A DNA stretch of 64,000 nucleotides from Venturia oleaginea (Eukaryota > Ascomycota > Dothideomycetes > Venturiales > Venturiaceae): the NCBI GenBank assembly GCA_013176395.1, contig JABMLP010000016.1, positions 1,054,001 to 1,118,000 on the forward strand, written 5' to 3'. Every line of letters begins with the position of its first letter. Position 1 is the stretch's first letter. The position numbers were made by a program, and so were the translations under genes. Below the pieces are notes generated by a model. That model saw nothing but the letters and a program-made list of their open reading frames with translations. It made no database searches and had not been told where the DNA came from. Shown here one piece after another: positions 42,527-51,998 of this stretch.

Positions 42527-43536
42527 GAGTAGTCCTCTTCTTCAACTTCTTCATTCTCCTCAGTGGTTCCTTTGGCCCTTTTTGAACCAAGTTGCGTGAC
42601 TCTTTCTACCTCTGTATCCAACCAGCAGTCTTTCATTCTATGGCCGGCCTTCCCACAGCGTAAGCAGAGGTTATTTGCCTTCCTATATTCATAGGCTTTA
42701 GACGAAATTTTTAACTTGTTTACGCGTGTAGGCTCCCAGTCCATAGCGTTCAGATCTTTAAAAGACTTCTCTTTATCTCTGAATCGTAACTTATCTTCTG
42801 AGGAAGAGAGCATCTTTGCTGTAGTGATTTGCATACTTGTATTCAAAAGATCGGACACAAACTGCTGGTAGGAGGTACTCTGAGATTGGCCTATTCTCTG
42901 GTTTCGCAGCTCTTGATTTATTGCTTTGTGTAGAAATGCAATTTTAACAGCGTCAGGCCAAGTCATTCCTCCAGCATTAGCAAGAGTGGTTTCAAAACGG
43001 GGAAGAAAAGAGAAGAAGGGTTCTTTCTCTTTTTGTTTGATTGTGGACAGGCTTACAGTAGCTCTTTGTTGTTGTACTGGATCGCCATAGAAGTTGTCCA
43101 TATACTGTAACAATTTCTGTCCCGTTTTATCTTCCTCTGGAGCTGTCTTTACGTAGGCCAGAGTAGCCTGAGCTGCGGAGCCTCGTAGAGAGGAGAAGAT
43201 GTAGGCAAATTGGTTCCTACTATCCCCTATAGACTCTGCGTCTATCTCCAACTTCATGCTTGCTTGTTGAAACCACTGAGCCCATTCAGAACGCTTGCCA
43301 TCAAATTCTTGGAGCTTAGGAAGTACAGCTTTCTTCCTATGTATTCTGTCTTTTTGTGAATTCTTAGTCTCTTGTCCTTCTACTACGTTCTCAGAGCGAG
43401 TAGTGTTAGGTAAGATTGTAAGAATACGCGTAATAGCATCGTTCTGAATGGCTAGTTGATGTTGTAATGCTGCCATAGCTTCTTGTAGGGCTTGGGGTTC
43501 TTGAGGAACTCTTTGTTCCTGATCTTCTCCTTCCAT
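42514..43536 (-). CDS. gag: Chromovirus Gag with zinc knuckle
   Basis: Structural capsid protein of 340 residues from ATG 43536 (MEGEDQEQRVPQEPQ). The capsid region contains LPKLQEFDGKRSEWAQWFQQ and FYGDPVQQQRATVSL, the Gag pattern of Ty3-type elements. Near the C-terminus is one CCHC zinc knuckle, CLRCGKAGHRMKDC, for RNA binding. The tail is acidic (EENEEVEEEDYSEKE). The frame closes with TAG at 42514-42516, 48 bases before the first pol codon recorded as a possible start. Confidence 0.93.
   Translation of the reverse strand: MEGEDQEQRVPQEPQALQEAMAALQHQLAIQNDAITRILTILPNTTRSENVVEGQETKNSQKDRIHRKKAVLPKLQEFDGKRSEWAQWFQQASMKLEIDAESIGDSRNQFAYIFSSLRGSAAQATLAYVKTAPEEDKTGQKLLQYMDNFYGDPVQQQRATVSLSTIKQKEKEPFFSFLPRFETTLANAGGMTWPDAVKIAFLHKAINQELRNQRIGQSQSTSYQQFVSDLLNTSMQITTAKMLSSSEDKLRFRDKEKSFKDLNAMDWEPTRVNKLKISSKAYEYRKANNLCLRCGKAGHRMKDCWLDTEVERVTQLGSKRAKGTTEENEEVEEEDYSEKE
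42520..42526 (-). promoter_or_regulatory. Candidate -1 ribosomal frameshift site at the gag-pol overlap
   Basis: On the coding strand the bases read G GAA AAA, one codon before the gag stop. The pol frame is -1 relative to gag and is open only from a TGA about 25 bases upstream, so slippage must occur within this short window. GGAAAAA is not an ideal X XXY YYZ heptamer, but the run of A in the A site fits. Confidence 0.5.
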
Positions 43537-43825
43537 ATTTTCACCTATGAGAGATAATAGAGAGCACTACTATACACACTCCTAGGCTCTACTCTAGAGA
43601 TTTGCTAGGCAGTATAGAGTCAATGCCTATTAGTATAGGAAGGTGACTATAGAATCCCAGAAGGATTTTTACACTATAGTCCGCTCTGCAATCCTTATTA
43701 CTAAGGACAGAGCTCCCAGGGACTGTGAAGGCCAAGTGTATTAAATCTCTCTTCCTAGCTCTTTCTTTCCTCAGCTTATTACAGCTTCAACTCCTAAGAC
43801 TACGCTGTCTTAGGATGACCTGCCC

Positions 43826-44150
43826 TTGCTTCTTGGAGATTCTAGCACGTTCTAGAAAATCTCAGTTTGAATTCTCTTGAATTCCCTTTTTGGATTGGCC
43901 CTTTCGGTTGGCCCTTGCTTCTTGGAGATTCTAGCACCTTCTAGAAAATCTCAGCTTGAATTCTCTTGAATTCCCTTTTTGTTTGGCCCTTGAGGTTGGC
44001 CCTTGAAGTTGGCCTTTGAGGTTGGCCCTTGCTTCTTGAGTTAGGACAAGTGTCCTCTTCTTGAAATTCCTTTCTGTTTGGCCCTTGAGGTTGGCCCTCG
44101 CTTCTTGGATTAGGACAAGTGTCCTCTTCTTGAAATTCCTTTTTGGAGCT
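43826..44150 (-). repeat. Direct repeats in the chromovirus leader
   Basis: Two families of repeat lie between the 5' LTR and gag. One starts ttgcttcttggagattctag at 43826 and again at 43916 (period 90). The other, ttaggacaagtgtcctcttc, occurs at 44041 and 44110 (period 69) and contains the near-palindrome aggacaagtgtcct. A minus-strand frame through the second family encodes a repeated peptide, KEFQEEDTCPN(P/S)RS. Confidence 0.75.
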
Positions 44151-44187
44151 TGCTCTCTGTGAGCCTTTCTTCCTTTGTAAGATTGAG

Positions 44188-44198
44188 GTACTTAGATA
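44188..44198 (-). other. Primer-binding site, probably self-primed
   Basis: One base from the end of the 5' LTR, the transcript reads TATCTAAGTAC. This is the exact reverse complement of GTACTTAGATA inside the LTR (44261-44271), about 40 bases downstream of a TATATATA box, where the transcript would start. That is the Tf1-type self-priming arrangement rather than tRNA priming. Confidence 0.65.
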
Positions 44199-44199
44199 A

Positions 44200-44510
44200 T
44201 GTAAGAGTTCAACCCTCAAAGGTGTTTCGCAAGTGAGAGAAGACTGCTTGTATTTCAAAGTATCTAAGTACAGAGAAGAAAGTGTAAGTACAGGAAGGAT
44301 AGCTCGTATATATAATCCTCCTCTTACAATAGATCCTTCTAGAAAGTATCTTTAAATGGAAACGTGACAGCTTGCAAAATAGAACATGGCAGCTTGCGAA
44401 ATAGAACATGACAGCTTGCAAAATAGAACATGACAGCTTGCAGAATAACAAGAGAACAATTGGAAATCCAGTCATGGATAAGCTAGAGAGAAGGATTCCA
44501 TCCCTTAACA
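44200..44510 (-). repeat. 5' LTR of the chromovirus, with promoter
   Basis: 311 bp, identical to 38370-38680. A TATA-like run (tatatata, 44307-44314) lies about 40 bases upstream of the inferred transcript start at about 44271 on the minus strand. Confidence 0.93.
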
Positions 44511-44624
44511 GGAGGACTTCATCAGACAGCCGACACGTGATAGATTATATAATCCACCGCGCCCCACTTCGCCCCGTTCACTGAAACAAGACCAGCTGTC
44601 CCCTCCGTCCTCCCTCTTTTCCCT

Positions 44625-44670
44625 TAACCAGTATCTCCAAATGCCCGCTGGCTCTTGTAGATACTGGTTA
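44625..44670. repeat. Perfect 12-bp inverted repeat (hairpin)
   Basis: taaccagtatct at 44625-44636 and its exact reverse complement at 44659-44670 enclose a 22-nt loop. CTAG followed by T comes four bases later (44675-44678). Confidence 0.6.
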
Positions 44671-44963
44671 TTCTGCTAGTATATCTGTGCTATGTAGACT
44701 CAAGAGGCAATGCCTCGTGTTTCGCTAACCTTTTACCTACAGTCTCCCTCTAATGCTCAGCTTTGTCTATCTGTTTCGCCTTATCCCTCAAGGCCAATGG
44801 GTTCCCTAAGTATGTTTCTGCTTGTGAAAGTTGCCTTGCACCAGATTCCTATGCGGCGGTGTATTTGGTTGTGTGATGCTGGAGACAATAGTAACCATCG
44901 TAGTCGTGATTTCGCTGCTTGGGTGTGATACTCCGGGTATGCCCGTGGACGAGGCTGTCTGGT

Positions 44964-45670
44964 AGCTGCCGTATTGTATGGCGCCGATCGTGCTATAGAC
45001 CTGCCGTCTTATAGTCGGAGCCTACCTGCTGCTAGTCGCTCTTCCTACTTGCTATATCGCGCTCCTACTCTTGCCAATGCCATAACTGGGACGCAACAGT
45101 CTGGGGAGAGGCTCAAGGCTACGTCTGCTGGCTTGTAGGGAGGGGATTTGCCGCCAATAAGCTCCTTCTATACGTCCTTACTGCTTACTGTGTTGCGCAC
45201 CTACTCTTACCAATGCCATAACTGGGACGCAACAGTTTGGGGAGAGGCTCAAGGCTCTGGACATCAGCTTGCAGCAGGACGGTTTGCGGAGACGATAGTA
45301 GATGAGGTTCTCTAGCAGCTGCCGTATCGTGTCGCACCGATTGTGTTGTAGACCTGTCGTCTTATAGTCGGAGCCTATCTGCTGCTAGTCGCTCTCCCTG
45401 CTTGCTATATCGCGCACCTACTCTTGCCACTGCCATAACTGGGACGCAACAGTCTGGGGAGAGGCTCAAGGCTACGTCTGCTAGCTTACAGGGAGGGGAT
45501 TTGCCGCCAATAGGCTCCTTCTATGCGTCCTTACTACTTACTGTGTCGCGCACCTACTCTTGCCAATGCCATAACTGGGACGCAACAGTTTGGGGAGAGG
45601 CTCAAGGCTCTGGGCAACAGCTTGTAGCAGGACGGTTTGCCAAGACGTTGGGAGAGATTGTCTAGTCGTT
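44964..45670 (+). repeat. 353-bp tandem duplication with internal sub-repeats
   Basis: Two adjacent copies, 44964-45316 and 45317-about 45669, each starting agctgccgtat. Each copy contains two versions of a block centred on ccataactgggacgcaacag followed by tggggagaggctcaaggct, so this block appears four times. One frame of the block reads CHNWDATVWGEAQG, which I do not recognise. A partial third start (gcagtggtgtgtggtgccg) follows. Confidence 0.8.
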
Positions 45671-46085
45671 GCAGTGGTGTGTGGTGCCGATTGTTGCGCA
45701 CCGGGCGTCTGGTGTTTGAGATGTGTTGAAGGTATTGCCGTTCTAGCAGTGACTCGTCGACTCGGAGCGTTGCAGTGTCATCTGGGGTGATGGACTAGCC
45801 GGGAGATAGTGACTAGATGGTTGCTGTTGTCTTTGGTGGACGCATCGTTCGTGTAGCTTGCTCATGTATTCGTCTGCTTGCTCTGCCGTGGCCGCGACGG
45901 CGACTCTAGAGATATCTCATCGACGCTGAGGGACGCGCGATGGCCTCTAGAGGCCGGAGCGGCCACTGGCAGAGGTGTTTTGATGATCTTTAGATGATAC
46001 TTCTGTAAATTCCAAAAATTGAGTTCTCGCTGTGTGTGCTGTTTTTCTTATAGAGCCTTAACAAACCATCGCGATAGGCTCGTAA

Positions 46086-46258
46086 TGTGACGGCACGGCA
46101 CGTGACCATCAAATCACGTGCCATGGCTCGTGCACTTTCCCTCCTTAGTCGGAGTTTCCTTACAAAACTCTTACCTCTCTACCTTAGATCCTAAGTGTAA
46201 TTCGGTGACATGTTCTGAAGTGCCTTGTGTCTTCGTATGGATATGCCGTGCCGTCACA
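46086..46258. repeat. MITE-like element with perfect 15-bp terminal inverted repeats
   Basis: tgtgacggcacggca at 46086-46100 and its exact reverse complement at 46244-46258 bound 173 bp. No coding capacity. I cannot see a convincing target duplication. Confidence 0.55.
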
Positions 46259-47030
46259 AAAGTAGTAATACGTTTGGTCGAAAATCGTTTGGTCGACAAT
46301 TCGTCGCAAGGGCGATATCCTACTGACCGACAATCCCTCCCTCCACCCTCGAACTCCACAAACTTCAAACCAAAAACTATATTACCTCCGACCTATTATC
46401 TCTCGCCCCCTCTCCCTACCCTTTATTAACAACGGAGTTAAATCCCGGGAAATAGTATCGATATAACTTCAAATCTCTAGAGAAAGCTATTAACATCTCA
46501 ATATCAACCGCACGATCTCTACTATCAACGAGATGTAAATATCGATATCTCGAGTCTATATAATCCCTTGTAGCATCCAATGAAAAGTACCTAGATGGAA
46601 CGGTATTCCCTACCCCCGTTGTCTCCGTACAAATATAATTATCAACGTATCTACCGATTCGTCTTTCTTCTATTCATTCCTTGCTTTTCCCCGTTTTAAT
46701 TTATGATATAACGTAGACCGATTTCTTGCTAGGAGGGGAGTCTATAGAAATAGGATATATCTCAATATTCCCGTCTATCCAAGTCATAAATGTAGGTTTC
46801 GGGGTTCTGTAGATGCGACATGGTAAATTTTCCTCGTCATCGCTAATGAAGGTATCTCTTAAAGTTACTCGCGGAAACCAACCATGCCCAATTGAAGAAG
46901 CACCTTGTCTATCCTCCGACGCCGGGTAGTATCCACCATTCCATTCATCCCAGAGTTCCCAGGAATATCATACACTTCGATCTCAATTGAAGAGCACCGA
47001 ATATATAACCTCTCTATGCGATTGCCTTAT
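46259..47030. other. AT-rich gene-free stretch
   Basis: No gene seen. Around 46262-46295 cgtttggtcga is repeated (aatcgtttggtcgacaa), a fragment of unknown repeat. The right end should hold the 3' end of the ABC transporter transcript. Confidence 0.4.
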
Positions 47031-50000
47031 CTATTCCCCCTCCTTCTCCTCTGTTTCACCCTTCTTCCCCTTGAAGACTCCCTTCACTTTACCGACAACT
47101 TTTCCAGCACCACCGAAAATATACCCGAATCCAAAGCTCCAGCCCTTGATCCTCACAGTGTAGATGAAGAAATACACAAGGGTCCAATTACTGATGCAGA
47201 AGGCGAGGAAGATGCCGAAATCGCGCCATCTCTGCTCGTAGGTGATGTTCAGCGACGTGAGGTATTGGTCACCGACCGAATATGGACAATACTGGCAGTC
47301 TGTTGTTGCAGTCGGATTGACGAGGTAGCCACCAGAGCTTTGGGCGAAGGCACCGGCATACGCACCGCAAGTCTGCCCTGGGGGCGAATTGAAGCGTGCC
47401 GTTTCTGTGTCGGTGCATTGGACTGGGATGTTGTGGAGTGTCGCTCCGAGGACACCGCCGATCCAGTATGTTGACGGATTGACGTAGTACATCCTGCTCA
47501 TGTATTAGCGGCTGTATATCCCCTGTTGATATCCGATTAGAATAATACATACCAGTACTTCCAGAACACCGGCAGGCTTGCATATGGTCTAACGACGCCA
47601 TTGAACAAAGAGAACATGACGAAGAAGAATGGCAGAACGTTTGATATGACTGTGAAAGAGGGAGCGAAGGCGCAGATCCACTGTCCCCAACTGGCTTGGA
47701 AGAGGAAGAATAGCAGTGTCATCAGGTAGACATATCCGGAGGTAGCGGAGTCGGTTGGAAGACCTGTGGGCCAATACCATAGTGCCCAATCTATAACAAT
47801 CGTTTAGTAAGGTGCTCTGAGCCAAAAGGATAGAGTGTCTCACAGATTGTTGCTCCCACTATGGCGATGGGAATCTCGGCTACAACCATGGCCGTCGTAA
47901 AAGGGATCCAGCCATAGATACGACTAGGAAGTTCTCGCGCCTGCCACAAAGCCATGTTCTGGTAAAATTTGGGCACAACAGCGTTAACGATTGTAGGTGG
48001 GAAGACAACAATCAAAAACGACGTGAACATCCTGTTCTGCAAATCTTGGATGGAGTTACCGAGCATGTAGAAGGTGAAACTGCGAAATGTCAATGTACTT
48101 CTTCGCAAAGGGAGACAAGAAGACTTGCCCATTGAAGATACCAATGATGACCGAGACGAATAGCTTGCCATACAAGTACGACGGGTCGCGCCAGTACTGT
48201 GTGAATACTCGTTTCGTCAACATAGTCGTCTGCAGCCAGATCGGCGCAGCAAACTCGGTCTCGTCCTCACTCTCACCACTATCATCCTTGATGTCGCTCT
48301 TCCGTGTCTCATGGATACGTCCAATCTCAGCCAGAACCTCCTTCTGGTTTTCACTATTCCGCCACTCTTCACTCCAGTCGATGAGTCTGCCATCTTTGTT
48401 TTTGCTGCTCTTTGCCGCTGTTTCGAGAATGAATTCTGCCACATTTTTGTTCTTTGGGCAGTCAACTCCACGATCGGCAAAGTACTTGATGACATCGCCG
48501 CCACTTTTGCCGACGGGACCAAAGTAGAATGTGTTGCCACCAGGGTTCAAAGCTAGGATCGTGTCGAATTGCTGGATGAGAATAGATGATGGTTGATGGA
48601 TCGTGCAAATAATGGCCTGGCCGGCGTTGGAAAGCTTCTTCAAGAACCTCACAATCGAGTAAGCACTGTTGGAGTCCAGTCCAGAAGTCGGCTCGTCCAA
48701 GAACAACAGTAGTCCAGGCTTCGCAGCGAGCTCGACTCCGATGGTCAACCTCTTTCGCTGTTCAACTCCAAGTGAGCTGATGATAGTATCCTGCATGGAT
48801 TGTAGCTCCAAAAGATCGATGATATTGTCCACATACTCAATCTTCTCACTCCTGGGAATTGCCTTGTCTTGCCTCAAAATTGCGGAGAATTCCAGCGCCT
48901 CTCGGATGGTGGCGGTGCCGTCGTGAAGATCCATCTGCTCGCAAAATCCTGTGCCACGTTGAAAAGCCTTTCCGAGCTTAAGGCCATCGACAAGCATGTT
49001 GCCAGAGACAATACCAGTCTTCTGACGTTGTGAGAGGGTATTGAGAAGCGTAGTTTTCCCCGCTCCTGATGCACCGACCAAGGCGACCATCTTGCCAGGC
49101 TTCGCGTACCCAGACACCTTGTTCAGCAGTTTTCGTTCACCACCCAGATAAGGAACGGTGTACTCAACGTTCTGCCAAGTAAAGACTTTGTCACTTTTGG
49201 CCAGAGACTCCAAAGCCTGTTCTTCTGTCTTTACGGCCTCCAAATGAGTCTCGTTACTATCCGCCTTAGATGCTGAGATTGGCTCGCCTGCTGCTTCCTC
49301 GTCGCGAGGTTGTTGATCTGCTTTGACAGCTGCTTCCGTCCGTTTTGACTTCTTAAAGACCAACGCTCCACCACCGCCTCCTGCTGAGAAGCTGAAGAGC
49401 TCGGTTGCTAACGCGGTAACAAGAATGTAGAGTACCGTGAAAGCGATAACTACGCCAAAATTGCGCCACAGATGCGACCGAGTGTAGGCGTAAGTGGTGC
49501 CGACATACGAAGCTCCTGCGACGGTTCTCGAATTTGGCGCGGCTCCGGTGAGACTGCATCCTTGGTAGGCTGGATCGATATTAGGTCCTTGCGGAACGAG
49601 GTTCGATGGAGCGCATTCCATTTGTCGATTGCCGAATTCATTGGTGAGCACGCCCTCGAAAGCGTAGGCGATGGGGTTGACATCTGTGAACCGTCAACAT
49701 TTTGCATACATCAGCAGAAGAAGTCGCAACTTACAGTACAGCCAACCAAACCAAATGTAGTCGCTGATAAGCTGCGGTTTTGGGATCACGTAGCCCGTGT
49801 ATATGATCAACAAGTTGAGAGCAATGCCACTAAAGCGTACAGCATCGTCGATAGTAGGCGACAGGGATGCAAACATTCGATATAGTGCAGTGATACAAAT
49901 CGTCGTGGCGTACACAAAGAGCAAGTAGATGAAGAATTTACTGACGTCAACGTCTAAGCCTGTCATGAAATACATGATTATGACCTGTTGTGAGTTAGCG

Positions 50001-51998
50001 GAAGTCGTTGAGAAAGGTCCTTTAACCTACAAATGGAATGACTTGAGCTAGAATCACTGGGAAGTCGACCACCACTCTCGCAACAGCAACAGCTGAAGGT
50101 CTGTAGAACGCGTACTCCTTGTGCCTCGCCACAACCACACGGCCACTGACTGCTTTCATGAGCTCAGCAAGTTGTAGCCAGCCGAGGAACAGAATCGAGA
50201 AGAATAGCGCACCGCCCCTGCTGAACGCGCCAGAGGTGTCCAGGGATTCGCCGTAGAACAAGCTCCCAACGATCAAACCATTGCTGATGATGATAAATGC
50301 CTTGGTGTAGAGGGTAGTCTTGTCGCCCCAAAGTAACCAAAACTCGCGCAGAACACAAGCGTAAACCTGACGGACGAAGGAAACGGTGTATGGTGATTTC
50401 TTTCCAACAGTCTTGTTGCTTTTTTGTTCCTTGGTCGTTTGCTCAAACTCACGAGCATCCGCGAAGTCATTGCCCTTCAATTCTCCTTCATATTCTGCAA
50501 GACTCTTTTGAATGCGCTTGTAATGCTCCGAGGATCTGAATGCAGCCTCCAAGGCCACTGGTCCTTTGGGAACGGACTTGGGATCGACATCGGCTCTAAA
50601 ACGGCGCTCGTTAGGATCTGTGACGGCCGTGAGAAAATCTGGTGTTGTCTGGCGTTCTGGGCAGTAGTAACCGAGGTCGAGGAAGTATTGTTTGGCCTCT
50701 CGAGCTGGGCCTTCAAAAACACATCTTCCATCATCGATGACCATGACCTTATCCATCACTTCGTAAATGCCTTCACCAGCTTGGTAGAGGGTGACAAATG
50801 TGGTGCGATTAGAGATGTCTGTCATCACCCTTAATGACTTGGCATAGTCGAGAGCGGTTGAGCTGTCAAGTCCACGAGTGGAATTGTCCCAGCACACGAC
50901 CGTAGATTTCGTGGCCAAAGTTTCTGCGATGGATACTCGTTTCCTCTCTCCGCCACTGACACCTCTCGTGTATTCGTCACCAACCAAGGTATACTTCGTA
51001 TGTGTAATACCAAATATCCGCAAAAGCGCGTTGATAATGATCGGGACTTCATCTTTCTCTCGCTTCTTCGTCTTGTTCATGAGGGCGAACTTCAAGGTCT
51101 GCCACACATTCAGCGAGGCAAAGTGCTGATCGTCTTCTGGGTTGTAATTGACCTCACCGCGAAACATTTTGTTTTGCTTCCCGGCAGAAATCCCACCATA
51201 AGAAATGTCGCCTTCCACTGCTGCATATTCTCCACGCTGATTGGCAATCGCTTTCAGAAATGTCGTGCAACCTGATCCCGGTCTGCCCAATACGAGCATC
51301 ATCTCTCCATCTCGCACCATCCCGGAAAAATCGTTGATCAGGGTTCTCGTCTGCGCGCTGCGACCGATTTTCAGTCGTGGGATGTATCCAGTGATGATGC
51401 GATACAGATCGGGGCCAAACGTTCCAAAAACGGCATCAGGAAGTGTTTTCACAAAGGTAGCCGTCGATCCAGCTCCTTTGACTGTCAAGTTCTTCCACAC
51501 CACACCAACCTTTTTGGCAGAACGGTCGTTGACGCGCTTCTCAAAATGACCATCCTTCATGAACTGCTCCAGCTCAAAGTCGTCCTCACCATCCTCTTGA
51601 ACATTATTCTGTCCATCTTTCTCAATGTCGCGATCCTCGTTGGTAGAGTTCCTTAGATCCGAACGATCTGAACGAGTTTGTTTTGCGCTCGTGCCAGTAC
51701 GGGAGCGAAATAGCGTGCTGGGCTCGGTCTGATCTCGTTCGTGCTGTGACCGCGTCCTCGATAACGCCGTGAGATCTTTTCTCAAAGTTTCATAGTCGGC
51801 CATCGCCATACGCCGACTCTCGACTCCCGTATCTCTTTCTCCCCATGTTCCTCCATAGTCTATGTCACTCGTGGCTGGCGAAGGTATAGCGGTGGTCTCA
51901 CCAGTATCCGTCACGTATGCTGGTCGGTTCTCACAGTGCCACTGATTTGCTCTGGTCTCCCTTCGACGACGGTCGTCTGGCAACGTAGAAGCCCACAT
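47031..51998 (-). CDS. PDR-type ABC transporter (full-size ABCG, NBD-TMD-NBD-TMD)
   Basis: ATP-driven plasma-membrane efflux pump, family of fungal multidrug exporters. Six exons, 50031-51998, 49735-49984, 48129-49683, 47844-48079, 47553-47790 and 47031-47493, give 1,569 residues. NBD1 has Walker A GRPGSGCTTFLKAI, signature VSGGERKRVSIAE and the PDR-type Walker B VVCWDNSTRGLDSS. NBD2 has Walker A GASGAGKTTLLN, signature LGVEQRKRLTIGVEL and Walker B LLLFLDEPTSGLDS. Each is followed by membrane segments, and the NBD2 half has a Cys-containing extracellular loop before the last segment (PGQTCGAYAG, TDCQYCPYS). The asymmetric signature/Walker pairs are normal for PDR pumps. The start could also be further in, at MAMADYETLRKD. 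One intron (48080-48128) has a GC donor (gcaagt). Upstream lies a 21-bp satellite. Confidence 0.93.

Larger units (their letters stand above)
38370..44510 (-). mobile_element. Ty3-type chromovirus LTR retrotransposon, structurally complete
   Basis: A 6,141-bp element on the minus strand with two 311-bp LTRs that I find identical base for base, TG..CA termini, and a 5-bp target duplication GGAGG (38365-38369 and 44511-44515). In transcription order it has a 5' LTR, a priming site, a leader with repeats, gag, pol (protease, reverse transcriptase, RNase H, integrase, chromodomain), a polypurine tract and the 3' LTR. Both reading frames are open. Identical LTRs indicate a very recent insertion, and the element may still be active. 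Confidence 0.95.
44511..46085. other. Repeat-rich stretch right of the chromovirus
   Basis: No complete gene is visible. It holds a perfect 12-bp hairpin (44625-44670), a 353-bp tandem duplication (44964-45670) and GC-rich palindromic sequence near 45930-45950 (ggcctctagaggcc). Confidence 0.5.
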
